From: Halioxenophilus aromaticivorans
GTDB taxonomy: Bacteria > Pseudomonadota > Gammaproteobacteria > Pseudomonadales > Cellvibrionaceae
NCBI RefSeq assembly: GCF_042850945.1
Contig: NZ_AP031496.1
Span: 2,666,001-2,730,000, forward strand
Direction of reading: 5' to 3'
Length of the DNA: 64,000 nucleotides
Shown: in pieces, positions 8,982 through 17,759 of the stretch
Numbering within the stretch: the first letter of the stretch is position 1
Layout of the letters: each line of letters starts with the position of its first letter
Made by a program: the position numbers and the translations under genes
Notes under the pieces: generated by a model
The model's database searches: none
Seen by the model: only the letters and a program-made list of their open reading frames with translations
What the model was told of the DNA's origin: nothing

Positions 8982-9833
8982 CTAAAGTATGACCACGGAC
9001 CAGTTTTTAGTGAACCAAGAGCTCAAATATTCTATCAAAAACATAGGGTTACGTGGCTCTTGGGTGAAGAGGCAGCGATAGGTTGGCGCGCTAGAATTTG
9101 TTGCAATAGAATGACGCTTATTTTGATAAATTGGTAATAACAAGGATTCAGCCCTACGAGCAATGGCGTTACCTGAGTCAATCCAGTGGGCAACACCCGG
9201 TAAACACTGACTTAATTCTGGCTGCAGCAAAGGAAAATGCGTGCAGGCCAATACCACCGTATCCATAGTTTTATGGTCTGGTTGCGCAAACCGCTCTAGT
9301 TCGTTGGCAAGCTCATCTGCGTGCACTGTGCCGCCCGCCAGCTTTGCCTCCGCCATATCCACCAGCCTTCGGCTACCGATTTTTATAACATGGCAATCCG
9401 GTGCAAATTGTTTAATCAGGTCGTCGGTGTAGTCGCGGGCCACGGTGCCGGGTGTGGCTAATAACCCGATGGTTTTACTGGCACTGATTGCTGCGGCAGG
9501 TTTTATGGCCGGTACAACGCCCACAACCGGTATTGCAAGCTGGTCCCGCAGTGCGGGCAGTGCTGCGGTGCTCGCGCTGTTGCAAGCGATGATCACAAGA
9601 TCTGCTGCCGTAATTTGTACTAGGTGTTGAAGTACGTGGCATATTCGTGCGACTAGATCTTGTTCGGACTTCGTGCCGTAAGGAAAGTAGGCGTTATCTG
9701 CGGCGAAGGTGATGTTGCAGTTAGGTGTTAGAGCTACGATTTCTCGGGTTATGGTCAGCCCGCCTACGCCAGAGTCAAACACCAAGACATTGGGCAGGTT
9801 GGGATTGCTGTAGTCTTGGGTGAACGATTGCAA
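8982..9833 (-). CDS. murI: Glutamate racemase
   Basis: MurI converts L-glutamate to D-glutamate for peptidoglycan precursors in the cytoplasm. The 283-aa product has the family signatures: FDSGVGGLT near residue 20, a first catalytic cysteine in IIACNSAST, and a second in LACTHFPLLQPEL. The two-cysteine racemase mechanism is established for the family. Length is normal (E. coli 285 aa). It is leftward and its start faces the rightward DUF2489 gene across about 200 bp. Confidence 0.95.
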   Translation of the reverse strand: MQSFTQDYSNPNLPNVLVFDSGVGGLTITREIVALTPNCNITFAADNAYFPYGTKSEQDLVARICHVLQHLVQITAADLVIIACNSASTAALPALRDQLAIPVVGVVPAIKPAAAISASKTIGLLATPGTVARDYTDDLIKQFAPDCHVIKIGSRRLVDMAEAKLAGGTVHADELANELERFAQPDHKTMDTVVLACTHFPLLQPELSQCLPGVAHWIDSGNAIARRAESLLLPIYQNKRHSIATNSSAPTYRCLFTQEPRNPMFLIEYLSSWFTKNWSVVIL

Positions 9834-10039
9834 CTATTTAGCCCTTGCGTGTTGTGTATTGAGGAAATTCGAACTGAGGAATATCAAATGTGTTCCTAAG
9901 TGCCGGCATAATAAACCGAGCGCTGTTGGAAGCCAAACTGAGCCCTTATTATGACTCCCTATACGCGACAGTATTCGCTAAGATATCGACTTACAAACGC
10001 AGTATAACGCGCGGAAAACCGCTATTTTTCGGGAGAAAT

Positions 10040-10492
10040 ATGATCGTTTTTTATACTTTGGCAGGATTGGTTATCGGTGTTTTGAGTGTGGTTGCGGGGT
10101 ATTACCTGTGGCAGCTCCATTTGCAAAAACAGCGTATTAAATTTGCTCAACAGCAATCGCTCGAGGAGCAGCAAGCTAAACGCAAAGAGGTCAACAACAG
10201 TATCCAAATACTGGCCCGCGGCACTTTGCAAAATCAGCTCACTATAACCGAAGCCAGCATTCGCATCAGTGCATTGCTAGACAGCTTGTCGGTGCCCGAT
10301 GCCGTGCGAGCAGAGTATCAAGCCTTTTATCTACTAGCCGCAAAAACGTCTCATATTCCCATCAAAGACAAGTGGAAAGCGTTAAGTAAGAAGGAAAAGT
10401 TTGAGTTTGATCGCGAGCGTGAGTCGCTTGAGTTCGAGCATGCCGATTCCATTACACTGGCCGCCAAAGGCATTTTGGGCAAAACGTTTTAG
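10040..10492 (+). CDS. DUF2489 family inner-membrane protein
   Basis: The start is taken at the ATG at 10040, where GGGAGAAAT provides a ribosome-binding site. The longer frame from 9890 adds 50 residues with no such site. The 150-aa product opens with one membrane segment (MIVFYTLAGLVIGVLSVVAG) and continues as a charged, probably cytoplasmic or periplasmic helical domain rich in Q, K and E. The pattern ILARGTLQNQLTITEASIRI matches the DUF2489 family of small gammaproteobacterial proteins of unknown function. It stands alone between divergent murI and convergent trmA. Confidence 0.7.
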   Translation: MIVFYTLAGLVIGVLSVVAGYYLWQLHLQKQRIKFAQQQSLEEQQAKRKEVNNSIQILARGTLQNQLTITEASIRISALLDSLSVPDAVRAEYQAFYLLAAKTSHIPIKDKWKALSKKEKFEFDRERESLEFEHADSITLAAKGILGKTF

Positions 10493-10582
10493 TTGCTCGC
10501 CAATCGCCGCGCCGAAAGCGGTTCGCCGCCCGTAAGAATAATTTTTTTGCTACCCGTGTTCACCTAAGTGGTGAGCTTTCAG

Positions 10583-11704
10583 CTAGCGTTTGCGCTGTAA
10601 AAACGCCCCGCATTCAGCGTGGTGGGTGTAGGGGAATTGATCAAACAATGCTAGCCGAGTGATTGAATGCGTCTGGGTTAATACATCTAAGTTTTCTGCC
10701 AGGCTGTTCGGATTACAAGAGACGTATAAAATATTATCGAAATCACTGACCAGTTTGCAGGTGTCAGCGTCCAGCCCGGCGCGGGGCGGATCCACAAACA
10801 CGGTGGAAAAACGATAATCGGTTAGGTTGATTCCTTGAAGGCGCCTAAAAGGTCTAACTCCCGCAAAGGCTTGGGTGAACTCTTCAGCAGATAACCTGGC
10901 CACGGTTACGTTTTCTACCGCATTGGCTTTGATGTTGTAGTTGGCGCTGTTTACTGATGTTTTTGAAATCTCCGTGGCAAAAACCTGATCAAAATTTTGC
11001 GCCAGTGGTAGAGTAAAGTTACCGTTGCCGCAGTAGAGTTCCAGTAGGTCGCCGCCCAGTGCTTGGCTACATTGGCAGGCCCATTCCAGCATTTTGCGGC
11101 AGATGGTAGCGTTGGGCTGGGTGAAGCTATTTTCGACTTGCTGATAGCGAAATTCGGTTCCGTTTACGTCCAAGGATTCGGTAACGAAATCGTTGCCTAA
11201 GACAATGCGCTTTTTACGGCTACGGCCAATCAGCTCCAGTAGGCTTACTTCTGTCGCTAAGGATTGTTTGAGCTCGGCGAGAAACTCAATAGCTTGCTGC
11301 TGCCACGGCTCGTCCAAAGGGCGATGATAGATTAGGGTGATCAGAAGCTCGGCCGACGTGGTGCTCAAAAACTCCACTTGGAACAACCTGCGTTTAAAAT
11401 CAGGTTGAGCTGCCAGTAGGTCTAACAGTTTTGGCATAGCAGCATTGATGGTTTTGCTGGCAACCGGGAAGTCCCTCATCAAAATTGGAGCTGCTGATTT
11501 ATCGCCCGGTGGCTGCATGGCGTAAAAACACGCGTCACCCTGATGCCACAGTTTGAATTCAGCCCGCATTCGATAGTGGCTGGGCGGCGACGGGTAGGTC
11601 TCAAGCGCCGGTGGCGAGAAGCGTGCAAACTGCTCGGTTATGGCCGTCTGCTTTGCAGATAGTAGCTCTTGGTATTGCTGCGGTTGAATTTGATGAGTGC
11701 TCAT
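10583..11704 (-). CDS. trmA: tRNA (uracil-5-)-methyltransferase TrmA
   Basis: TrmA uses S-adenosylmethionine to make ribothymidine at position 54 of the T-loop of tRNAs. The start at 11704 follows an AAAGGAG ribosome-binding site and gives 373 aa, close to E. coli TrmA (366). A frame extension to 11794 lacks support. Family features visible are the SAM-binding LLELYCGNGNFTLPLA, the FVDPPRAGLD motif, and the catalytic-cysteine segment ILYVSCNP. There is no N-terminal TRAM domain or Fe-S cysteine set, which separates it from RlmD/RlmC. It is leftward, and its start faces yjbQ across about 100 bp. Confidence 0.93.
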   Translation of the reverse strand: MSTHQIQPQQYQELLSAKQTAITEQFARFSPPALETYPSPPSHYRMRAEFKLWHQGDACFYAMQPPGDKSAAPILMRDFPVASKTINAAMPKLLDLLAAQPDFKRRLFQVEFLSTTSAELLITLIYHRPLDEPWQQQAIEFLAELKQSLATEVSLLELIGRSRKKRIVLGNDFVTESLDVNGTEFRYQQVENSFTQPNATICRKMLEWACQCSQALGGDLLELYCGNGNFTLPLAQNFDQVFATEISKTSVNSANYNIKANAVENVTVARLSAEEFTQAFAGVRPFRRLQGINLTDYRFSTVFVDPPRAGLDADTCKLVSDFDNILYVSCNPNSLAENLDVLTQTHSITRLALFDQFPYTHHAECGAFLQRKR

Positions 11705-11810
11705 GGGGCTCCTTTTATGTGGCGCAGAGTCTACCAGTTTCAATCCGAGTTCTAAACGATTGGCGCCCGCAGCGGTATGGTTTAAGGCAATCAATAATTA
11801 GGGGTATTTA

Positions 11811-12215
11811 ATGGACAAGCTGACAATAAAAACCCGCGGCCAGGGGTTGCTGGCGATCACTGATCAGGTGAATCGATGCGTAGCTGCTCAGTCATTGCAA
11901 GAAGGGCTTTGTACGTTGTTCATTCAGCACACCTCAGCCAGTCTTATTGTTCAAGAAAACTACGACCCAAGCGCTCAGCACGATCTTGAGCAATGGCTGA
12001 ATCGGCTGGTGCCGGAAAATGACCCGTTGTTTACACACACGTTGGAGGGTGCGGACGATATGCCCGCGCACATTAAGTCCGTGTTGACTGCCAGCTCACT
12101 GTCGATACCCGTAATCGGGGGTAAGCTAGCTCTTGGAACTTGGCAGGGGCTTTACCTGTGGGAACATAGGCACCATGGCGGCCATAGACAAATACTGGTG
12201 CACATTGCGAGTTAA
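11811..12215 (+). CDS. yjbQ: YjbQ family protein (UPF0047, secondary thiamine-phosphate synthase-like)
   Basis: The 134-aa product matches the compact YjbQ/UPF0047 family: LFIQHTSASLIVQENYDP in the first half and GTWQGLYLWEHRHHGGHR near the end. The conserved His and Glu residues probably bind a metal. E. coli YjbQ has weak thiamine phosphate synthase activity in vitro, and the physiological role remains unsettled. The ATG at 11811 has weak ribosome-binding signals (GGGGTATTTA). The gene converges with tusE 9 bp downstream. Identity is secure, function is not. Confidence 0.85.
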   Translation: MDKLTIKTRGQGLLAITDQVNRCVAAQSLQEGLCTLFIQHTSASLIVQENYDPSAQHDLEQWLNRLVPENDPLFTHTLEGADDMPAHIKSVLTASSLSIPVIGGKLALGTWQGLYLWEHRHHGGHRQILVHIAS

Positions 12216-12224
12216 GCAGGGGTG

Positions 12225-12557
12225 TTACAGGCAATTGGTGGGTTTCGGCAGTCCGGCAATTTTACAGGCTATTTTAGCTGGGCTCTCGGGGAACAGTTGC
12301 AGCAGGTAAATGCTGCTGGCTTTGTCTGTGCCCAGTTGAAGTTTAATCTGTTTCACCAACACCCGCATGGCAGGGGAAATGGTGAAGTCTTGATAAAACT
12401 GCCTGAGCAAATTAAGAATCTCCCAGTGCGCCGGCGTTAGGGTAATACCTTCTTGCTGGGCTAATTGATCTGCTACTTCCGGCGACCAGTCGTCTAAATG
12501 TAGTAAAAAGCCATTGTCGTCGGTAGCGATGGTATTGCTTTCTAGGAAGGTAGGCAT
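12225..12557 (-). CDS. tusE: Sulfurtransferase TusE (DsrC family)
   Basis: TusE is the last carrier in the Tus relay: it takes persulfide sulfur from TusBCD and hands it to MnmA for 2-thiouridine in tRNA anticodons. The 110-aa protein has the DsrC-family fold pattern (GFLLHLDDWSPEVA, LTPAHWEILNLLRQFY) and the essential penultimate cysteine in the C-terminal NCL. The start overlaps the tusB stop by one base (TAATG), so tusB and tusE are coupled in the tusDCBE operon. The acceptor gene mnmA is present at 49.5-50.6 kb. Confidence 0.93.
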   Translation of the reverse strand: MPTFLESNTIATDDNGFLLHLDDWSPEVADQLAQQEGITLTPAHWEILNLLRQFYQDFTISPAMRVLVKQIKLQLGTDKASSIYLLQLFPESPAKIACKIAGLPKPTNCL

Positions 12558-12862
12558 TAATCAAACCAGCTTACGTTCTGTGGGTGTAGGGCTGCCAAAT
12601 TGACCCATTCTTGATAATCGACGTAATGAATCATTTGGCTGCCGGTAGCTGCTTCGGGTACTCCGCGGGCATTTAGGTCGTCCATTAGAGCGTATATTGG
12701 GCAGTTTATCGCAAGTAGCTGCGCATGGCTGGTATGGTTGGGAAGTAGGCTATAAACACCATTGCCTACCAACAGCAGAGCATCGGTTTTTTGTGCAAGT
12801 TGGCAGGCGGTATCAAAACCGGAGCCCGGTTGAGGGTTGCAGCTAACAATGTGAAGAGTCAT
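12557..12862 (-). CDS. tusB: Sulfur relay subunit TusB (DsrH family)
   Basis: TusB is a non-catalytic subunit of the TusBCD hexamer. The start at 12862 (MTLHIVSCNPQPG) lies one base beyond the tusC stop. An in-frame ATG further upstream would run into tusC and is not favoured. The product is 101 aa. The DsrH pattern DALLLVGNGVYSLL is visible. Its place between tusC and tusE is the standard operon order and supports the call for a family that diverges quickly. Confidence 0.88.
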   Translation of the reverse strand: MTLHIVSCNPQPGSGFDTACQLAQKTDALLLVGNGVYSLLPNHTSHAQLLAINCPIYALMDDLNARGVPEAATGSQMIHYVDYQEWVNLAALHPQNVSWFD

Positions 12863-12863
12863 A

Positions 12864-13229
12864 TCAAAAACACAGTACCGACTGGTGCTCGGCAATTAGG
12901 TCGTTTATTTCGCTGGCTGCCAATGGCTGGGCGGATATACACAGCGGTTGATTGGATAGACCAAGCTCTTTTAGCGTCTGAGCACAGATGTAGATGTTAT
13001 CGATATCGTACAACGCCAATGCGGCCAGTAACTTTGAGTGGGGTTTTAAACCTACCGCCTCGCTGGCTTGGTTTTGCAGTAATTGAAATGCCCCTTGGCC
13101 TACAAAAAGTATTGATACCGGTTGTTCGAAGGCCGCGAAGGCCATCAATGCCTCCACGCCGTCGCGGGCGCTGCGTGAGCCAATTGGGGCGTGTTGCATG
13201 ACAAATAGCGTGGATTTCTTATCGGCCAT
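12864..13229 (-). CDS. tusC: Sulfur relay subunit TusC (DsrF family)
   Basis: TusC is the second structural subunit of the TusBCD sulfur carrier complex. The 121-aa protein shows the DsrE/F-like fold: an opening beta strand (STLFVMQHAP), a glycine/serine stretch, and VSILFVGQGAFQLL. Sequence and length match the family (E. coli 119 aa). It sits 6 bp after tusD and one base before tusB. Confidence 0.9.
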   Translation of the reverse strand: MADKKSTLFVMQHAPIGSRSARDGVEALMAFAAFEQPVSILFVGQGAFQLLQNQASEAVGLKPHSKLLAALALYDIDNIYICAQTLKELGLSNQPLCISAQPLAASEINDLIAEHQSVLCF

Positions 13230-13235
13230 GGCGGT

Positions 13236-13622
13236 TCACCCAAAGGTAATGCAGCGGTCAGAGGTTTGGGTGGCGGCCATCAACTGACCCAGGCCGACTA
13301 TCTCGAAGCCCTCTGCCAAATTTGCCAAGCGCACCCCGTGGCGCTTTGCTTCGTTTTCGTCAACTATGCCACGGCGGATGGCAGAAGCCACGCAAACGTA
13401 GAGTTTGGTAGCGTGGGTTTTCTGTAGTGCCTGCCAAAGCGAGGCCATATTGAGTTCATCCTGGGGCGGGGATGCCAAGGCGTTGGCGTTGTACACGCCA
13501 TCCTGGTAGAAGAAAACTTGGCTCAGTGTATGGCCTGAGGCTAAGCAAGCAGTGGCAAACTGCAGCGCTCTATGGGCGGCTTCGTTATGGGGGGCGCATA
13601 GGACGGTGAGTGCGAAGTTCAT
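13236..13622 (-). CDS. tusD: Sulfurtransferase subunit TusD (DsrE family)
   Basis: TusD holds the active-site cysteine of TusBCD and receives persulfide sulfur from TusA. The 128-aa product has the DsrE signatures: GHTLSQVFFYQDGVYNAN and the catalytic loop VCVASAIRRGI, whose Cys corresponds to Cys78 of E. coli TusD. It is the first gene of tusDCBE and is separated from the upstream yccA by a strong intrinsic terminator, so the operon probably has its own promoter in the short gap. Confidence 0.93.
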   Translation of the reverse strand: MNFALTVLCAPHNEAAHRALQFATACLASGHTLSQVFFYQDGVYNANALASPPQDELNMASLWQALQKTHATKLYVCVASAIRRGIVDENEAKRHGVRLANLAEGFEIVGLGQLMAATQTSDRCITFG

Positions 13623-13672
13623 GATCTACTGGTAAGCCTGCCACTGGGGTGAATATGCAAGACCAAATAAAA

Positions 13673-13692
13673 ATGCCCCTTAAGAGGGGCAT
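13673..13692 (-). terminator. Intrinsic terminator of yccA
   Basis: A perfect 8-bp stem (13673-13680 with 13685-13692) closes a 4-nt loop. On the minus strand it is followed by TTTTATTT. It lies 36 bp past the yccA stop and insulates yccA from the tus operon. This is a textbook Rho-independent terminator for leftward transcription. Confidence 0.87.
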
Positions 13693-13727
13693 TGTGTTGG
13701 CTACAATCTGCGATTAGCAGCCTAGCA

Positions 13728-14411
13728 TTACTCGTCTCCCATGGCCCCCAAGATGTGCAGCAATGAGGTGAACAAGTTATAAATGCTTAAGTAAAGACCA
13801 ACAGTGGCGAGGATATAGTTGGTTTCACCGCCGTTGATGATTTCACTGGTGTGGTAGAGAATAAAACCGGACATCAGCAAAACAATCAGACCGCTCATGG
13901 CAAGGCTGAAGCCAGAGATATCAACGCCAAAGAAAAAGCCGGCGATCATAGATCCGATAATACCCACAAGGGCAACGATCATACCTACTGCCAGGAACCC
14001 TCCCATGAAACTAAAGTCTTTCTTGGTCGTTAGTACATAAGCAGATAGCGCAAAGAACACCAGAGCGGTACCACCCAGGGCTTGCATAACAATGGCGCCG
14101 CCATTGGCCATATTGAGGTAATGATTTAGCACCGGCCCGAGTGACAGTCCCAGAAGGCCTGTAAACGCGAAAACTACGCCAAGACCTGCTGCAGAGTTGG
14201 CGGTTCGGGGAATAACAAACCAGATGAGCGCCAACGCAACAAGTGAGCACACCATACCGGCACCGTAGCCTAGGTTGATGGCCATAGATACGCCGGCCAT
14301 TGCGGCACTGAATAGCAGTGTCATTCCCAGCAGGGCGTAGGTGTTGCGTAGGACTTTGCTGACCTGTTCCGCATTAGCTACCGCTGAGTAGTTAGCTGAA
14401 ACTTCGCGCAT
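13728..14411 (-). CDS. yccA: Bax inhibitor-1/YccA family membrane protein
   Basis: The 227-aa product has seven hydrophobic segments and belongs to the BI-1 (TMBIM) family. In E. coli YccA binds and modulates the membrane protease FtsH. Visible family features are the N-terminal RNTYALLGMTLLFSAAMAG and the C-terminal GLYLSIYNLFTSLLHILG, near the conserved acidic pore residues. The neighbouring tus operon is also common in relatives (E. coli has yccA beside tusE/yccK). It is monocistronic between its own terminator and the tRNA-Ser gene. Confidence 0.9.
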   Translation of the reverse strand: MREVSANYSAVANAEQVSKVLRNTYALLGMTLLFSAAMAGVSMAINLGYGAGMVCSLVALALIWFVIPRTANSAAGLGVVFAFTGLLGLSLGPVLNHYLNMANGGAIVMQALGGTALVFFALSAYVLTTKKDFSFMGGFLAVGMIVALVGIIGSMIAGFFFGVDISGFSLAMSGLIVLLMSGFILYHTSEIINGGETNYILATVGLYLSIYNLFTSLLHILGAMGDE

Positions 14412-14665
14412 TAAGATATCTCCATTGGATTAATTGTTCTGCCTACAGATAATACGGGTTAATTTTCTGAATACAAGGTTACCATCTGTTAAACGTCACC
14501 TAAGGCAGTTGCCGCGACCTAACGGGTAGGCGTTGGCCACCTATTGGATTGCTTTGAACTAGTTTGGTTCCTTCGTTCTAGATACGTGAAAACACCGCGC
14601 TGGGTTTGCATCGGCACGTGTAAAGGTGTGTTAGAGGGTTTGAGTAACGCTAGGAAGAAAAAGAA

Positions 14666-14753
14666 TGGCGGTGGGGCAGGGATTCGAACCCTGGGAGCTG
14701 TTACACTCAACGGTTTTCAAGACCGCCGCTTTCGACCACTCAGCCACCCCACC
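14666..14753 (-). tRNA. tRNA-Ser (UGA anticodon)
   Basis: Read leftward, the gene begins with acceptor strand GGTGGGG (14747-14753) and ends with CCCCACC, discriminator G and an encoded CCA (14666-14668). The D-arm GTGGCTGAGTGGTCGAA is typical of serine tRNAs, the anticodon loop CTTGAAA gives anticodon UGA, a long variable arm follows, and the T-arm has GGTTCGAATCC. The total length of 88 nt fits class II tRNAs. A near-consensus promoter lies just upstream. Confidence 0.97.
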
Positions 14754-14765
14754 GGAAGGGTTGCG

Positions 14766-14793
14766 ATTATACATAGCTGCCTTGCCAAGGCAA
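14766..14793 (-). promoter_or_regulatory. Promoter of tRNA-Ser
   Basis: On the minus strand TTGCCT (14788-14793), a 16-nt spacer and a perfect TATAAT (14766-14771) are followed by a GC-rich discriminator (CGCAACCC) and the tRNA 5' end 12 nt later. A GC-rich discriminator is typical of stringently controlled stable-RNA promoters. Confidence 0.7.
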
Positions 14794-14863
14794 TACCGTA
14801 ACCCCTTATTTTTTATAAAGTTTGTTAGGTTCGTTCGAATAATGGTCAGGTTGACGATTTCGA

Positions 14864-14878
14864 CCCCGCTTTGCGGGG
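14864..14878 (-). terminator. Hairpin after rne
   Basis: A 6-bp GC stem (CCCCGC at 14864-14869, GCGGGG at 14873-14878) with a 3-nt loop lies about 20 nt beyond the rne stop. It can be extended by flanking pairs. It has no clear T-run, so termination may depend on Rho or continue into tRNA-Ser. Confidence 0.45.
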
Positions 14879-14897
14879 CCGACCTACCACCTTGAAG

Positions 14898-17759
14898 CTA
14901 TTCGTTAGATGCTGCCTTGGCTCTTGGATCATTGGTTGGGCGAGCCAACTGGCGGGGTTGATGGTTGATTGCCGCAGGCTTGGAGGTATCTAACGGCTGA
15001 GACAGCTGTACCGTTTTCTGCACGGATCGAATCTCGTGGCTCACTTTAGCCTGAGGGTTAACCCGCGGATCGTTAGTGGCACGAGCGCCCGGTTTACTAG
15101 CCTTGGCTGATTCCTCCGCTGTAGTTACTTTCGCAGCTGGTTCTTGAGCCTGCGGTTGTTCAGCCGCTGGTTCTTCAGCCTGTGGTTCTACAGGTGCTGT
15201 TTCTACAGGCGATGGTGTGGGCGCGTCTACAGATTCTGCTTGCTCGGATTCCAGGCTAACCGTGGCCGTGGTCTCTTGGGCGGGGAAGGCCGAAGTAACG
15301 GTTTCGCTGGAAGCGGTAACTTCTACCGATTCGATATCTTCTTTAGCCTGCTCTGTGGCTTGAGAAGTGGTCTTAGTTGGAGAAGTCTCAGCCGCTGTCT
15401 CTACAGGAGTAGTTTCCTCGGTAACATTTACGTCAGGCTCGGGTTGTATTTGGCGAGACTGCTCATCAATCGCCATGACTACCTGCTGGTCGAGATCGGC
15501 AGTTTCATTAGCAAGCTCCGCAACCGCTTTGTTGTCCGTTTTAAACGGCTTAACTTCAGTGGTGGGCTCTACTTGCGGTGGCTTAGCAACCTTTGGCTCA
15601 ACGGGTGCCTCATCGACGGCCTTAGCCGGCTCGCTTGTTGGCTTTGGAGTTGACGTTGCAGTTTCCGCAACGGCGGCTAATGTTGCTATGCCTTGGGCAC
15701 CTTCCACTGCTGGTGAATTGCCATCTCTGCGACCGCGGCGACGCTGCTGAGGCCGCGCCTTCTTACCGCTAGGACGTTTGGATGGGCGATCATCTTGCTG
15801 ATTATCACGAGATTCAACAACCTGTTCGGACGTATTTTGGGTGTCTCTCTCAGGTTGCTCACTGCGTGGCTTGCGCTCTTTGCGCGGTTTGCGTCGCTGA
15901 GTGTTATCAGCGTCTTGATCCCGGTTTTGCTGTTGGTTGCGCGGCTTGCTGCCCGCTTTACCAGATTTGTTGCGGTTGTCGTTTCGGTTACGCTGCCGAT
16001 TACGATTGTTTTTGCCGTCCTGCTGTCGGGCGTTAGTGTCGCGGTTACCGCCTTTCTTAGCGGGAGCTTCAAGTTCGCCTTCAAACAGTTTTTTCAATGC
16101 AGCCATCAATTTGGCCACAAGGCCAGGCTCTTTGGCCGGTGCAGGAGCGGGTTTACTGTGCGCTAGTTGTTGAACGGCAGGTTTGGGCAGCTCGGGTGCC
16201 GGTTCGTTGCTCAACAACTTAGCATCGGAGTCGATTTCTTCGCTAGTGGAAGAGATTTTATAGCTAGTTTCCAGCGTGCCTTCGTCGTCGGCACGCAGGC
16301 GGTGAACTTCAAAATGCGGCGTTTGCATTTCATCGTTAGGCACAATAACCACGCGAGTGTTGTTGCGCGCTTCAATGTCGGTAATGGAGCGTCGCTTCTC
16401 GTTGAGAAGGTAAGTTCCTACGGATACCGGCGTAATGGCGCGAATCTCTGCTGAGTGCTCTTTCTGTGCTTCTTCTTCGATCAATCGCAAAATCGACAGA
16501 GCCAGTGGCTTGGTGCTCAAGATAGTGCCCTGGCCGCTGCAGCGAGGGCAGACTTTTGAGGTGGTTTCTCCCAGTGAAGGACGTAACCGCTGGCGTGACA
16601 TTTCCAGCAGGCCGAAGCGTGAGATACGGGCGGTTTGGACTCGGGCTCTGTCCATGGATAGAGCGTCACGCAGCCGGTTTTCGACCTCGCGTTGGTTTTT
16701 AGAGGATTGCATGTCGATAAAATCGATCACCTGTAAACCGCCGATGTCTCGCAAACGCAACTGACGGGCAACTTCGTCCGCGGCTTCTAAGTTGGTTTGT
16801 AAGGCGGTCTCTTCGATATCGCCGCCTTTGGTGGCGCGCGCCGAGTTAATATCGATGGAAACCATGGCCTCGGTAACGTCGATAACGATAGAGCCGCCAG
16901 AGGGAAGTTTCACCTCTCGCTGGAATGCAGTTTGAATCTGGCTCTCGATTTGAAAGCGGCTGAACAGTGAGGGTTTTTCACTGTATAGCTTAACCTTGCT
17001 GCGATAGTTCGGCATAACTTGGTCAACAAAAGCACAGGCCAGCTCGTAGGCCTCTTTGTTATCGACAATAACTTCGCCGATATCCGGGCGTAGGTAATCG
17101 CGAATCGCGCGAATGATGACGTTACTTTCTTGGAATAAGAAATGTGGGGCTGACAGTTCGTCAGCTTGTGTTTTAATTGTGCTCCACAGGTGCAACAGGT
17201 AGTCCAAATCCCATTGCAGCTCCTCTGGGCTTCGACCCACACCGGCGGTGCGCACAATGGTGCCCATGCCGCTGGGAACTTCTATGCTGGACAGTGCCTC
17301 GCGCAGTTCGCTGCGATCTTCGCCATCGATGCGGCGGGAAATACCACCGGCTCTGGGGTTGTTTGGCATCAATACCAAATAGCGGCCGGCCAGGCTGATA
17401 AATGTGGTCAGCGCAGCGCCTTTGTTGCCGCGCTCTTCTTTGTCAACTTGAACAATGACCTCAGTGCCTTCTCTAACAACGTCTTTGATTTTGACGCGGC
17501 CATCCAGGTCTCGTGGGTCTTTGGAGAAGTATTCGCGGGAGATTTCTTTAAGGGGAAGGAAGCCGTGACGTTCGGCACCGTAGTCGACAAAAGCAGCTTC
17601 TAGGCTGGGTTCTATGCGGGTAATTTTACCCTTGTAGATGTTGGCTTTTTTCTGTTCTCTGGTGCGGTTTTCAATATCTAGGTCGTATAACCACTGACCA
17701 TCAACTAACGCTACACGCAGCTCTTCAGGCTGGGTGGCGTTGATTAGCATTCTTTTCAT
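14898..17759 (-). CDS. rne: Ribonuclease E
   Basis: RNase E is the main endoribonuclease of mRNA decay and of rRNA and tRNA processing, and scaffolds the degradosome at the inner membrane. In this 953-aa protein the catalytic half keeps exact E. coli positions: S1 domain about 36-119, metal-binding Asp303 (SIDIN) and Asp346 (DFIDM), and the Zn-link CPRC with Cys404 and Cys407. From about residue 510 the chain is disordered. There is a segment resembling a membrane-binding amphipathic helix (GLVAKLMAALKKLFEG, about 550), an Arg/Lys/Asn-rich RNA-binding stretch at about 570-690, and then a long acidic Pro/Glu/Thr-rich tail with EEPAA/QEPAA repeats. Partner-binding sites in this half diverge fast and cannot be named. 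The gene is preceded by an unusually long leader, and rluC is divergent, as in E. coli. Confidence 0.97.
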   Translation of the reverse strand: MKRMLINATQPEELRVALVDGQWLYDLDIENRTREQKKANIYKGKITRIEPSLEAAFVDYGAERHGFLPLKEISREYFSKDPRDLDGRVKIKDVVREGTEVIVQVDKEERGNKGAALTTFISLAGRYLVLMPNNPRAGGISRRIDGEDRSELREALSSIEVPSGMGTIVRTAGVGRSPEELQWDLDYLLHLWSTIKTQADELSAPHFLFQESNVIIRAIRDYLRPDIGEVIVDNKEAYELACAFVDQVMPNYRSKVKLYSEKPSLFSRFQIESQIQTAFQREVKLPSGGSIVIDVTEAMVSIDINSARATKGGDIEETALQTNLEAADEVARQLRLRDIGGLQVIDFIDMQSSKNQREVENRLRDALSMDRARVQTARISRFGLLEMSRQRLRPSLGETTSKVCPRCSGQGTILSTKPLALSILRLIEEEAQKEHSAEIRAITPVSVGTYLLNEKRRSITDIEARNNTRVVIVPNDEMQTPHFEVHRLRADDEGTLETSYKISSTSEEIDSDAKLLSNEPAPELPKPAVQQLAHSKPAPAPAKEPGLVAKLMAALKKLFEGELEAPAKKGGNRDTNARQQDGKNNRNRQRNRNDNRNKSGKAGSKPRNQQQNRDQDADNTQRRKPRKERKPRSEQPERDTQNTSEQVVESRDNQQDDRPSKRPSGKKARPQQRRRGRRDGNSPAVEGAQGIATLAAVAETATSTPKPTSEPAKAVDEAPVEPKVAKPPQVEPTTEVKPFKTDNKAVAELANETADLDQQVVMAIDEQSRQIQPEPDVNVTEETTPVETAAETSPTKTTSQATEQAKEDIESVEVTASSETVTSAFPAQETTATVSLESEQAESVDAPTPSPVETAPVEPQAEEPAAEQPQAQEPAAKVTTAEESAKASKPGARATNDPRVNPQAKVSHEIRSVQKTVQLSQPLDTSKPAAINHQPRQLARPTNDPRAKAASNE

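Noticed and set aside
14519..14710. 63-codon leftward frame with a PRVRIPAPPPFFFF-like N-terminus
   Set aside because: It starts inside the tRNA-Ser gene, and such peptides are a well-known artefact of translating tRNA sequence.
15144..16173. Several long plus-strand frames opposite rne (up to 169 codons)
   Set aside because: They mirror the low-complexity, repeat-rich tail of RNase E, and their translated sequences are Ser/Phe/Arg-rich without domain features.
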